Position numbers and translations under genes: made by a program
Assembly (NCBI GenBank): GCA_016192705.1
Contig: JACPTQ010000044.1
Coordinates: 62,001 to 126,000, forward strand
DNA: 64,000 nucleotides
Source: Deltaproteobacteria bacterium
GTDB lineage: Bacteria > Myxococcota > JACPTQ01
Direction of reading: 5' to 3'
Notes under the pieces: model-generated
The model's input: only the letters and a program-made list of their open reading frames with translations
Database searches by the model: none
Told to the model about the DNA's origin: nothing
Shown: in pieces, positions 27,241 to 35,686 of the stretch
Layout of the letters: every line of letters begins with the position of its first letter
How positions within the stretch are numbered: the stretch's first letter is position 1

Positions 27241-28422
27241 TTACGCTGGTATTGCGTAACAGACCAGGTCGAATACGCCCTCGGAATGCGCGCGGAGAAA
27301 GAAGCGATAGCCGTCGCACATCGCCCTGAGCTGCAAGGGGAGTTGCCAGATGTCAACCTGCCGGTGGTAAACGCAAACCGCCAGCGAAGGCCGATGGCGA
27401 GCGATGGTGCCGGCGGCTCCACGCAACGCCTGGGCCTCGGCGCCCTCGACGTCGAGCTTTATATAGGTGGCTGGTGGCCCGTCTTGCAGCGCGTCGTCGA
27501 CACGCATAGCCGCGACCGAGACGGTCCGGCGGTCTTGGCGGGCCAGTGCGTTGAGGCTGGCGTCGGGCATACCGTCCGAGAAGAATTCGAGCGTCCCCTC
27601 TGCGTCAGACACAGCCGCCCGGTGGCAGACGATGCGATCGCGATCAGCGGCGGGTCGCCCCGACACGAATGCCTGGAGCTTGGCGAAATTGTCCGGGTCT
27701 GGCTCGAACGCCGTGATGCGGGAAAACGGGGTGCGGCGAGACAGAAAACGGCCGACGGTGTCGCCGTCGTAGGCGCCGCAATCGACATAGTGGTCGAACG
27801 GGCCGAGGTCGGGCAGATCCTCGGGGAAGTACTCGGTCTCCTCGGCCCGCGGGGGCAAGACGTCGAAATCGTGTTCGAGGCGCCAGCGGATCTGCGCTCG
27901 GTACTCGTCACGCGAGCGGTCATCGCTCCAGAGCGTGGCAGCCTCGCGCACGGCATCGCGCTCGGCGACGACGTTATGCGGCAAATCGAGGGCGTAGTGG
28001 GGCAAGAGGTGGGCGGCATGTCGCCAGAACAGTGGACCCAGCGGCAGGACGCAGGAACAGCCCAGTCGATGGAGCTGAGCGCGCGTGGCGGCGAAGCGCG
28101 ATGTCGAGCCCGCTGACCAGATGGTTACCACGAAGGCGGCGTCCTGTCCGTGGCGCGCGGCGGCCTCCTCGGGAGACAGGACGGGCAGCCCCGCGACGGT
28201 TTGGCCCCAGATCGCCGAATTGTTGTCCGCGAAGGCCAGCGGAGTCACCCCCGCTCGCGCCAAGCCCCGAGCGGCCTTGCGGCCAAGGTTTCCCGCTCCG
28301 AACAGCACGATGCGCCCGGCCCGATCGCCCGCGAGCTGTTCGAACGCTGCACGCTCCCACGCGCGCACCTCGGCGACGTCGCGGTTGAGCAGCTGGGTTA
28401 GAGTGTTATCGAAGGCGCGCAA
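27241..28422 (-). CDS. FkbM-family methyltransferase with N-terminal Rossmann-like domain
   Basis: A 393-residue protein. Residues about 35-130 hold a nucleotide-binding-like domain (RIVLFGAGNLGRKAARGLA, PLAFADNNSAIWG). The C-terminal half is an FkbM SAM-dependent methyltransferase: YVDCGAYDGDTV near 210 is the SAM loop, ITAFEPDPDNFAKL follows, and YIKLDVEGAEAQALRGA near 320 is the FkbM signature. Such two-domain proteins methylate sugars in polysaccharide or LPS clusters. It stands alone between lipoproteins and sugar-nucleotide genes, and its codon choice looks different from its neighbours, so transfer is possible. Confidence 0.85.
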   Translation of the reverse strand: MRAFDNTLTQLLNRDVAEVRAWERAAFEQLAGDRAGRIVLFGAGNLGRKAARGLARAGVTPLAFADNNSAIWGQTVAGLPVLSPEEAAARHGQDAAFVVTIWSAGSTSRFAATRAQLHRLGCSCVLPLGPLFWRHAAHLLPHYALDLPHNVVAERDAVREAATLWSDDRSRDEYRAQIRWRLEHDFDVLPPRAEETEYFPEDLPDLGPFDHYVDCGAYDGDTVGRFLSRRTPFSRITAFEPDPDNFAKLQAFVSGRPAADRDRIVCHRAAVSDAEGTLEFFSDGMPDASLNALARQDRRTVSVAAMRVDDALQDGPPATYIKLDVEGAEAQALRGAAGTIARHRPSLAVCVYHRQVDIWQLPLQLRAMCDGYRFFLRAHSEGVFDLVCYAIPA

Positions 28423-28621
28423 CTTTGTGATCCCGCGGCCATCCTAACACGCCCGGGCCCGAATCGGCGGTCGACCTCAATCTTGCGGCGAGCCGATGGC
28501 GCCAGCCGAAATCTGGCCGAGTCGATCGGGCATCGAGGCTGGGAATAGGCCTTCTGTCTCGTTTGGTTGACCCGGGTGAACGCGTGCGTTACCCCTTGAG
28601 CAAGACCGAGACGGAGGTTCG

Positions 28622-29827
28622 ATGAAAGCAATTGTTCTCGCGGCTGGGAAAGGGACGCACCTCACGCCGTTTTCGCCGGACCGAACGGCGTCGCTTGTCG
28701 ACATCTGCGGAACGACGGTTCTTGAGCACACGGTCAAGCTGCTTCGTGAGGCGGGCGTTTCGGACGTTGTCGTCGTCGTTAACCCAGCCGAGCAAAAAAT
28801 TCCGCGGCTCTTGGGCGACGGTCGCCACTTACACGTTTCGGTCGACATCGTTCGGCAATCGGGACCTGAGGGGATTGGTGGCGCGATCCTCGAGGCGGCA
28901 GGCCGGTTTCAACCGGGCGAAAACTTTTTTCTCGTTTACGGTGACACGCTCACCGCGTCGAACGTTTTTGTTCATGCGCAACAGTCGCACCACTTGCACC
29001 GCGCGCCCGTCGCGGCGGTTTGCTTGACGTCGAAAACCGATCCGTACGGCATCATCTATATGGAATCGGGGATGCGCATTTCGCGCGTTGTCGAAAAACC
29101 GAAAGACGTTGGACTCGGGAATTACGTTCTCGCGGGCGTTTTTGTGTTGCCACAGATTTTTTTCTCGTACCTGAAAGAAGCGAGCGGCTCGATGATTGGC
29201 GCGCTCGAGCGCGTTGTGGCGAAAGACCGGCTCTACGCGTCGATTTGGGAGGACGATTGGGTTGACTTGCGCTACCCGTGGGATGTGCTCAAGGCGAATC
29301 GCATCGTGATGAAGGGCTGGGACGCTGCGTCGATCGCGAAGACCGCAAAGATTTCCGAGGGGGCGACGCTCGTCGGGCCGGTGCGCATCGCGGAGGGCGT
29401 TACGATTCAAGCGGGAGCGTGTTTGCGTGGGCCGTGTTTCGTCGGCGCGGAAACGTTTGTCGGGAACAACTCGCTGATTCGCGAATTCACATCGGTGGGT
29501 GCGAAGTCGCAAGTCGGCTTTGGCGTCGAGCTTAAGAACTGCGTCATCTTCGGCGGCACGCACGTTGGGCGCTTGTCGTTTCTCGGCGACAGCGTGATCG
29601 GCGCGGGGGTCGATGTTGGCGCGGGCACGATGACGATCAACCGCCAACTGGACAACCGCGCGATCGACGTCGAGATCGCCGGGCGCAGCATCGCCTCGGG
29701 GCTCGCGAAGCTCGGGTCGTTCGTGGGCGACGGCGCGGTCATCGGTGCGTCGAACACGCTCGCGGCCGGGACGGTAATCGAGGCGCGTGCGGTTGTGCCG
29801 CACCAGTTCACGCACGGGCGGAAGTAG
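28622..29827 (+). CDS. GlmU-like nucleotidyltransferase/left-handed beta-helix protein, probably catalytically degenerate
   Basis: A 401-residue protein of the GlmU/sugar-1-phosphate nucleotidyltransferase type. The N-terminal 225 residues have the fold (MKAIVLAAGKGT, FFLVYGDT, RVVEKPKDVG, GNYVLAGVFVLP), and the C-terminal part is a left-handed beta-helix of hexapeptides. In the nucleotide-binding loop the essential Arg is His13, and the RPK segment reads RTA (Ala23 in place of Lys). In the acyltransferase part the HLSYxGD motif is changed to RLSFLGDS (Arg317 for the catalytic His). Sugar-site residues remain. It lies 4 bp before glmS, so it may regulate amino-sugar synthesis rather than catalyse it. 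GGAGG upstream supports the ATG. Confidence 0.85.
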   Translation: MKAIVLAAGKGTHLTPFSPDRTASLVDICGTTVLEHTVKLLREAGVSDVVVVVNPAEQKIPRLLGDGRHLHVSVDIVRQSGPEGIGGAILEAAGRFQPGENFFLVYGDTLTASNVFVHAQQSHHLHRAPVAAVCLTSKTDPYGIIYMESGMRISRVVEKPKDVGLGNYVLAGVFVLPQIFFSYLKEASGSMIGALERVVAKDRLYASIWEDDWVDLRYPWDVLKANRIVMKGWDAASIAKTAKISEGATLVGPVRIAEGVTIQAGACLRGPCFVGAETFVGNNSLIREFTSVGAKSQVGFGVELKNCVIFGGTHVGRLSFLGDSVIGAGVDVGAGTMTINRQLDNRAIDVEIAGRSIASGLAKLGSFVGDGAVIGASNTLAAGTVIEARAVVPHQFTHGRK

Positions 29828-29831
29828 CGCG

Positions 29832-31652
29832 ATGTGTGGGATCGCCGGCGTTGTCGGGCAAGGGAACGTGGTGGATACGCTCGTGCGGTCGATTCGAACG
29901 CTCGAATACCGCGGCTACGATTCGTGCGGGATTGCGGTTTTGCAAAACGGCGCGCTCGCGGTCAAAAAGGGCGTCGGAACGGTCGAGGAGGTGAGCCAAG
30001 CTGAGCGGTTCAGCGATCTCGACGCGGCGACCGGTATTGCGCACACGCGTTGGGCGACGCACGGCGCGGTTTCGGCCGAGAACGCGCATCCGTTCACATC
30101 GTGCGACGGTCGCATCGCGGTTGTGCACAACGGCATCATCGCGAACTGGACGGAGCTGCGTGCGCGGCTCGAAGCGCACGGGCACAAGTTTCGATCGCAG
30201 ACCGACACCGAGGTTGTGCCGCACCTCATCGAGGAGCAGTTGAAACTCGGCGCGGCCGATTTCGAAACGGCGTTTTGGCAGTCGCTCAACCTCATCGACG
30301 GCGCGTACTCGTTTGCGGTCGTGACATCCCTTGAGCCGGGGCGCGTGTTCGTCGCCAAGCACAAGAACCCCATCATCATTGGGCTCGGCGAAAGCGCGAA
30401 CTACATCGGAAGTGATTTCAACGCGTTCATCGACAAAACGAAGCGCGCGGTCGTGTTCGACGACGACGAATACGGCGTCATCACGAAGGACGATTTTTGG
30501 GTTAAGAGCCGGCTCACGCGCGAAGTTGTTTGCAAGGACGTGACGACGGTTCAGTGGGACGCCGAGATGGCGAAAAAGGGCGGCTACCCGCATTACATGC
30601 TCAAGGAGATCCACGAACAGCCACACGCGATTCGCATGGCGCTTGGTGTCGACGCACGCGGAATGGCGCAGGTCGTTGAGATGTTGCGCGCGGCCAAGCG
30701 GATTTATCTCGTCGGGACGGGAACGACTTACTACGTCGCGCTCGTTGGGCAGTACCTTTTCAAAGACCATGCACGGCGGTTTGTGAGCGCGGTCGCGGCG
30801 GATGAGTTTACGCTGCTCGCGGAGGTCGATGCGGAAACGGTTGTCCTCGCCGTGAGCCAATCGGGCGAAACGTACGACACGATGCAAGCGATTCGCTGTG
30901 CGAAGGCGGCGGGCGCGAAAACGGCTGCGGTCGTCAATGTGATGGGGTCGTCGCTCGCGCGTGAAGTTAACGTCGCGCTTTTGCAGATGTCGGGGCCCGA
31001 AATCTCGGTCATCAGCACGAAGGCCGCGCTCGCGCAGATGGTGGCGCTTTATCGCATTGCGGCGGACCTCGCGCGGGCCGACGGGACGGCGCGCGGCGAT
31101 GCGGCCGACGTTGCGGCGGCGTTTGCGGCGCTTCCCGACCTTGTGCAGCAAGTGCTGAACGAGAAGTCGGGTTTTTTGAACACGCTTGCGAAACACACGT
31201 GCGGCTGGAAGGACTGGCTCTTTTTGGGGCGCGGCGTCTATTACCCGATTGCGCTTGAGTGCGCCCTCAAGATGAAGGAAGTCGCATACCGCCACGCCGA
31301 AGGGATGCCAGCCGGGTTTTTGAAACACGGGACGCTCTCGCTCATTGACGACGACATCTGTTCTCTCATTTTTGTGCCGCCGAAGCGCGACGAAGCGCTT
31401 CATAAAATGGTGCTTGCCAACATCGAACAAATTCGCGCGCGCGAAGGGCATGTCGTTGGGTTCGTGTACGACGCCGACGAGTCGCTCGCGTCGCTCCTCG
31501 ACGAGCGCGTCTTGCTCCCGGATGTGCACCCATCGATTGCGCCGTTTCTGGAGCTGCTCTGCGGTCAAATGTTCGCGTACTTCACGGCGGTTGCGCTGAA
31601 ACGCCCGATCGACCGGCCGCGCTCACTCGCGAAATCTGTGACGGTCCCTTAA
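29832..31652 (+). CDS. glmS: Glutamine-fructose-6-phosphate aminotransferase (isomerising)
   Basis: A 606-residue GlmS that makes glucosamine 6-phosphate for peptidoglycan and LPS. Cys2 (MCGIAG) is the glutaminase nucleophile, with LEYRGYDS, HTRWATHG and HNGIIANW in the glutaminase domain. Two SIS domains follow (LVGTGTTYYVA, AVSQSGETYDT, LGRGVYYPIALE), and the standard C-terminus SLAKSVTVP closes the active site. The start at 29832 puts Cys at position 2. No glmS ribozyme is visible upstream (only 4 bp). Confidence 0.96.
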   Translation: MCGIAGVVGQGNVVDTLVRSIRTLEYRGYDSCGIAVLQNGALAVKKGVGTVEEVSQAERFSDLDAATGIAHTRWATHGAVSAENAHPFTSCDGRIAVVHNGIIANWTELRARLEAHGHKFRSQTDTEVVPHLIEEQLKLGAADFETAFWQSLNLIDGAYSFAVVTSLEPGRVFVAKHKNPIIIGLGESANYIGSDFNAFIDKTKRAVVFDDDEYGVITKDDFWVKSRLTREVVCKDVTTVQWDAEMAKKGGYPHYMLKEIHEQPHAIRMALGVDARGMAQVVEMLRAAKRIYLVGTGTTYYVALVGQYLFKDHARRFVSAVAADEFTLLAEVDAETVVLAVSQSGETYDTMQAIRCAKAAGAKTAAVVNVMGSSLAREVNVALLQMSGPEISVISTKAALAQMVALYRIAADLARADGTARGDAADVAAAFAALPDLVQQVLNEKSGFLNTLAKHTCGWKDWLFLGRGVYYPIALECALKMKEVAYRHAEGMPAGFLKHGTLSLIDDDICSLIFVPPKRDEALHKMVLANIEQIRAREGHVVGFVYDADESLASLLDERVLLPDVHPSIAPFLELLCGQMFAYFTAVALKRPIDRPRSLAKSVTVP

Positions 31653-31658
31653 TAAAAA

Positions 31659-31731
<73 letters not shown>

Positions 31732-31744
31732 AAACGCAATGCTT

Positions 31745-33013
31745 TCAACCAGTTATGCGACCACGTCCTCTGCGGGTCGCGCCTTCTGTAACCATACCGT
31801 AACCAAACGTACCTTTTTCGGCTGGCACGGCGGCATCCGCTGCGTTGTTGACGATCGACGCAACGGGCTCGGCACTTGGCCTCAGATCAACGTTGAGCAG
31901 ACAATAATCGGACTCGCGAAAGAGGTCGGTGCGCAGATGCGAATACCGCTCCGTAACGTTGATCGTGCTGTGCCCCATAACCTTTTGCAGTTTCTCCATC
32001 GAACCGCCAGCAAGAATCCACTGACTTGCGAAGGTATGCCTTGTCGCTTGATACCATGTCAAGTCCTTTAGCCCCGTAATATTGAGCGCACGTCGAAGAT
32101 TCCGTGCAAGCGTGTGTGGCCGCATGAACGTCGCGCGTCGTGTCGTCGTCCCGCCACGGCTTCCGTACTTCGGCGGAAACACGAGACCAGCGCCGCCGGT
32201 TCTCAGCCGCCACTCGACGAGAATGGGCTCAAGGCCCGACTGAATCGGCACCACGCGGCTTTCGTCATCCTTGAGGGGCGCGATCCGGCCGCCGCTTACC
32301 TGCCGCCGTACGTGGATTCGGCGCGTCGCGAGGTCGATATCGCCCCACTCAAGCCCAAGGACTTCGCCGGTACGTAAGCCCGCATAGGCGCCGACGGCGA
32401 ACGCGATGTTCACGGGCTCACGAAGCGCGAGAAACACTTTCTTCACATCGCTTGGGCATTCGATAAACGGCGTCGCATGGGGGTCGCTCGCCGGCTTGAT
32501 GAGGCGTCGCGTAGACCGCGGGAGCGCAAGAACCGGATTCGATGGCGCGAGTCCGCGCTCAACGAGGTCCGCAAAAAACGTTGACAAAAGCCTTACGCAA
32601 TGCCGAACCGTCGTTGAGCTGAGATTCTCGCGGAGTTTTGCCTCAACGAAGCAACGAATCTTCGCCGCGTCGACTTCCGCCGGGCGCAAGTTCCCCACGA
32701 ACGGATCCCAATGATTCTTCCACCGGTAATAATCGGCCTTCGCTGACCGATGCGTGGTCTTTCGGCGTTCGAGCCAATCTTTCGCAAGCGCACCAAGCGT
32801 CGGCACTCCACGCGGATCGGCGGGTAGCCCGGCACGCCCAGCCTTAATGTCCGAGACGATTTTATCCCTGACCTTTTCTGCTAACTCGGGTGTCGGGAAG
32901 CCCCCGGAGTATCGGGCGCGCCCATTCTCGCGCCACTTCACCCACCAAACGCCCGGGCTCCGCTGATAGACACACCCCATTCCGTGTGGTCGCTTTCTTT
33001 TTTTTCTCGCCAT
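31745..33013 (-). CDS. int: Tyrosine-type site-specific integrase
   Basis: A 422-residue phage-type integrase. The N-terminal AP2-like arm-binding domain (VWWVKWRENGRARYSGGF) is followed by a SAM-like core-binding domain (about 70-155) and the catalytic domain with Arg214 (AYAGLRTGEVLGL), Lys248, Arg325 (YQATRHTFAS), His348 (GHSTINVTERYSH) and nucleophile Tyr357. A tail of about 50 residues extends beyond the usual end. The ATG has GGAGG upstream. Transcription runs toward tRNA-Phe, only 13 bp beyond the stop. It is probably cotranscribed with the gene 10 bp upstream. Confidence 0.95.
   Translation of the reverse strand: MARKKRKRPHGMGCVYQRSPGVWWVKWRENGRARYSGGFPTPELAEKVRDKIVSDIKAGRAGLPADPRGVPTLGALAKDWLERRKTTHRSAKADYYRWKNHWDPFVGNLRPAEVDAAKIRCFVEAKLRENLSSTTVRHCVRLLSTFFADLVERGLAPSNPVLALPRSTRRLIKPASDPHATPFIECPSDVKKVFLALREPVNIAFAVGAYAGLRTGEVLGLEWGDIDLATRRIHVRRQVSGGRIAPLKDDESRVVPIQSGLEPILVEWRLRTGGAGLVFPPKYGSRGGTTTRRATFMRPHTLARNLRRALNITGLKDLTWYQATRHTFASQWILAGGSMEKLQKVMGHSTINVTERYSHLRTDLFRESDYCLLNVDLRPSAEPVASIVNNAADAAVPAEKGTFGYGMVTEGATRRGRGRITG
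31787..31813. promoter_or_regulatory. Paired TGGTTAC motifs, candidate integrase arm site (left)
   Basis: Two direct copies of TGGTTAC (minus strand), 11 bp apart start to start, inside the 3' end of the integrase gene. The surrounding 27 bp match 60161-60187 at 24 positions with the same spacing and orientation. Repeated short motifs flanking both att cores are typical arm-type integrase sites. Confidence 0.5.
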
Positions 33014-33023
33014 CGAATCCTCC

Positions 33024-33497
33024 TCATTTTTTTGAAATCAACTCTTCGCAATACTTCACCCCATCGTCCGTTAGGCTATATGTCCGAGCGCGACGCTCTC
33101 CGGTGGCATGCAGCAACTTCTTATGCCGGCTGAGTTTCTGCGCGAGCCCCTTCGCTCCGTGAAAACCAGACTCCCTAAGCGAGGCCGATATCGCGGTCGC
33201 ACGGACGGCGTCTTTTTTCGCCACGTGGCGGTAACCATAAATAATGAGAAGCGCAGCGTCCGCGACTTGAGCTTTTCGAAGGGGGCCCTCCGTCAAGATG
33301 ACTCGCCCGCCAGGTGTTTCCGTAAACGCCGAATACCAACCTTCCCCCGCACCTTCCGACTCTTGCGAAAGCACACCGCGAAGCGACGAAACAAAGCGTT
33401 CGATTTCAGAGTTAATGGCCGAGAGCGGTGCATCGCTGTCACCTGAAACGAGCAGAGAAACCTGGTCTGTCACCTGGATGTCGACCTTAAACCTCAT
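33024..33497 (-). CDS. Hypothetical island protein with a winged-helix-like C-terminus
   Basis: A 157-residue protein of unknown family. Residues about 75-155 (AALLIIYGYRHVAKKDAVRA, then ARTYSLTDDGVKYCEELISK) resemble a winged helix with a terminal TDDGxKY strand, as in small archaeal/bacterial DNA-binding proteins. The N-terminal half is beta-rich and acidic. The ATG at 33497 is chosen because AAGGGG lies seven bases upstream. It ends 10 bp before the integrase ATG, so it may be the first gene of the integrase transcript and a regulator of it. Confidence 0.6.
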   Translation of the reverse strand: MRFKVDIQVTDQVSLLVSGDSDAPLSAINSEIERFVSSLRGVLSQESEGAGEGWYSAFTETPGGRVILTEGPLRKAQVADAALLIIYGYRHVAKKDAVRATAISASLRESGFHGAKGLAQKLSRHKKLLHATGERRARTYSLTDDGVKYCEELISKK

Positions 33498-34030
33498 CAG
33501 CACCCCTTGAAATTCAGCCGAAACGCACCCATGTATCATAGTTTCGCCAAAGACTAGCATATAAATTCATAGAGTCAATACACGGAATTGTTGCTGCTAT
33601 ATATACGCATATTTGTAAAGAAATAAACCGCGCAGCCCGTGCGACGCCCATTATGGGCCCATTTTATCTCGAAAATCATGATGGCGATCGGCGCATTCAG
33701 AGGAAAGGAAAGCACTGGCCGCGCGATGACTATTATCCAATAATTACTGTAAATATATGTATTTATAGAGTCTTTGTGTGGACAACGCGGTATCCGGACG
33801 GTATGAACAGAGGGTCAAGAAACGCACCCCCGACGCTGAGGCGATGAGGTTTTGTTTTTCCAGTGGTTCGCCGTTGAGGGGGGATACCCCTAGGTTCACA
33901 TGCCCATGAAAAACATCTTGGGACTCCAACTGTCTAAACAGCCCAAATTTTCTGACAAACAGGTTTGTTTTTCTGGCGATCAGAGTGCACTGATTTGCTT
34001 TCAGCGAGGAAGAATCTGTATAATATAATT
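33498..34030. promoter_or_regulatory. AT-rich intergenic control region with leaderless-type promoter and operators
   Basis: About 530 bp without a convincing gene, much AT-richer than the surroundings. At its right end a TTGCTT box (33995-34000) and a perfect TATAAT (34019-34024) are spaced 18 bp and would start transcription at or next to the ATG of the HTH gene at 34031. Just upstream are an inverted repeat ACAAAC-AG-GTTTGT (33955-33968) and an AGTGCACT palindrome (33984-33991) abutting the -35 box, both plausible operators. A short hairpin AGGGG/CCCCT (33877-33891) and a 10-bp palindrome (33653-33662) were also seen. The leftward integrase transcript must also begin in this region. Confidence 0.55.
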
Positions 34031-34573
34031 ATGAGTAATTGTGAATATCATAGTGATGTAGACGAGGAGGCAGTCGCGCCCTCTGCTGGCCGTGAAGCCC
34101 GCCGCCGCAGACTGCCTCGCTTGCTCGGCCGCGGGAGCTCGTTGGCCGAGATCGCCGAAGAACTCGGCGTTTCTCCCAAAGTAATTCGAAACGACCTGCG
34201 CGTTCTTCGCGAACGTTCTGCAGAGTTCTTTTCAGAGTTCTCGCGGGAGGTTTATCTTTGCGACACACTCGCTCTCCTTCAGGACATAGAACAAAAAGCG
34301 ATCCGCCTATTTAACGAGTTGCCGCTCACCCATCCGGGGCGGATTCAGGCGCTTCGTGAAATGCGGAGTGCGCGAAAAGACGGAGTGGCACTCGTCCAAG
34401 ACTTGGGCCTCCTTGCGACAAGGCCGGAGCCGGCGAAAACGGTGCATATCGACCTCTCGAAAACCGGGCTCTCGCGCGCCGACATCGATCGTCTCGCGCA
34501 AGCGATTATCCTCGCCGAACATCCCGAACTTCGCGATATGGTCGCTCCTCCCGTTCCCGATCCGCAGGAGTGA
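34031..34573 (+). CDS. HTH protein of unknown role (phage regulator or small-terminase-like)
   Basis: A 180-residue protein. Residues about 25-62 form a clear helix-turn-helix (SLAEIAEELGVSPKVIRNDL). A long helical stretch follows (LALLQDIEQKAIRLFNEL, REMRSARKDGVALVQDLGLL), with an acidic C-terminus. HTH plus long helices recalls phage small terminase subunits and some regulators, but no diagnostic motif is present. The ATG lies 7 bp after a consensus TATAAT, so the mRNA would be leaderless; no ribosome-binding site is present. The adjacent genes are the MNT/HEPN pair. Confidence 0.65.
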   Translation: MSNCEYHSDVDEEAVAPSAGREARRRRLPRLLGRGSSLAEIAEELGVSPKVIRNDLRVLRERSAEFFSEFSREVYLCDTLALLQDIEQKAIRLFNELPLTHPGRIQALREMRSARKDGVALVQDLGLLATRPEPAKTVHIDLSKTGLSRADIDRLAQAIILAEHPELRDMVAPPVPDPQE

Positions 34574-34689
34574 CGCGCACGTCGTAACGGCTATGCCCCA
34601 CCGCGCCGCAGCCGACGTCTCAATCATCGCCTTCGCTTTTCCGTGGCTGATCCTTGACCAAACCACTTATATCGGTAGGATCAAGTGAG

Positions 34690-35025
34690 ATGAGCGAAAG
34701 TCAAATATTGAATCAAGACCCGACGCTCGCCCGGATTGTCGGGCGCCTCGTCGAGGCGTTTCACCCCGAGTCGCTTTATCTTTTCGGGTCTCGCGCGCGA
34801 GGCGAAGCAGACGCGGACAGCGATTACGACATCGTCATGGTCGTGAGCGACCTCCCGCAGCCGGCGTACCGGATAGCTCAAGACGCCCACAGCTCGCTCT
34901 GGGACATCGGTGCGGCGACCGATATCGTCGTCTGGTCGCGAAGTGAGTTCGCGCGGCGTCTGCACCTTAGAGCTTCGTTTCCGGCGACAGTCGTGCGTGA
35001 GGGGAAACTCCTTCATGCCGCATGA
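34690..35025 (+). CDS. MNT-domain nucleotidyltransferase antitoxin
   Basis: A 111-residue minimal nucleotidyltransferase. LYLFGSRARGEADADSDYDI contains the GSxxxG motif and the metal-binding Asp pair (about Asp45 and Asp47). In MNT/HEPN pairs this enzyme adds nucleotides to the HEPN toxin and neutralises it. The ATG at 34690 overlaps the motif-free leader best; the stop overlaps the HEPN gene by 11 bp. Confidence 0.85.
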   Translation: MSESQILNQDPTLARIVGRLVEAFHPESLYLFGSRARGEADADSDYDIVMVVSDLPQPAYRIAQDAHSSLWDIGAATDIVVWSRSEFARRLHLRASFPATVVREGKLLHAA

Positions 35026-35428
35026 TCCCGCTCGCGTAGACGAAACGCGGGCGTGGTTAGCGAAGGCCAGCGAGGACCTTCGGGCGGCGCAGTTGCTCGC
35101 CAACGCGGCGACGCCGCTCCTCGACAACGCGGCGTTTCATGCGCAGCAGGCGGTCGAGAAAGCGATGAAGGGGTACCTCGTGTGGCACGATGTTGTATTT
35201 CGGAGGACCCACGATCTCACGGAGGTTGGGCAACAGTGCGCTGGTGTCGACGCGTCGCTCGAGCCGCTCTGTAAGCGCGCGGAACGACTCTCGGTCTTTG
35301 CATGGTCGTCGAGATACCCCGGCGATCCGTCGGAGCCAGACGCTGATGAGGTCCGGGAAACGCTCGCTGTGGCGCAGGAAGTTCTTGACGAGGTCTTGCT
35401 TCGTTTGCCGCCGGAAGTTCGCCCGTAA
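35015..35428 (+). CDS. HEPN-domain toxin of the MNT pair
   Basis: A 137-residue HEPN protein (PF05168 type). AAFHAQQAVEKAMKGYLVWH and RRTHDLTEVGQQC are the two conserved helices, with the RTHDL signature at residues 64-68. Such proteins are tRNA- or mRNA-cleaving RNases held inactive by the MNT partner. The gene overlaps the antitoxin gene by 11 bp, indicating coupled translation. Confidence 0.83.
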   Translation: MPHDPARVDETRAWLAKASEDLRAAQLLANAATPLLDNAAFHAQQAVEKAMKGYLVWHDVVFRRTHDLTEVGQQCAGVDASLEPLCKRAERLSVFAWSSRYPGDPSEPDADEVRETLAVAQEVLDEVLLRLPPEVRP

Positions 35429-35429
35429 T

Positions 35430-35645
35430 CTATGGTGGAACCGTTACGAGGTGCCGCACGGCGCCCTCATACTTGAGCCCAGCGCGACGCATTTGATCTT
35501 GCAGCGCGAGGCGAATGAACTGCTCCTCGGCGTAACCCAAAGTCTTCGCGTATCGAGCGGCTGCCTCGGGCGATACCGGCTTGCCGTTCTCGATGTTGCT
35601 CAAGAATGCGCGCGTGACGTCGTTGTATATGTGCTCGGCGGCCAA
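35430..35645 (-). pseudogene. N-terminally truncated XRE-type regulator remnant
   Basis: The readable frame (71 codons from a TTG) contains the second half of an XRE helix-turn-helix (VTRAFLSNIENGK, then AARYAKTLGYAEEQFIRLAL), but the first helices are missing. A short piece resembling them (ARKREQLED) can be read just upstream in another frame, so the gene appears frameshifted or decayed. It lies in the gap between the HEPN gene and the helicase stop. Confidence 0.4.
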
Positions 35646-35686
35646 TTGGGTCCTCTAACTGCTCACGTTTCCGGGCGCAAGAATCG

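Noticed and set aside
29808-31568. 586-codon open frame antisense to glmS
   Set aside because: Arg/His-rich translation with no domain; a shadow of the high-GC third positions of glmS, which is an unmistakable gene.
33653-33662. ATGGGCCCAT palindrome as an operator
   Set aside because: A single 10-bp palindrome with no nearby promoter elements; could be chance.
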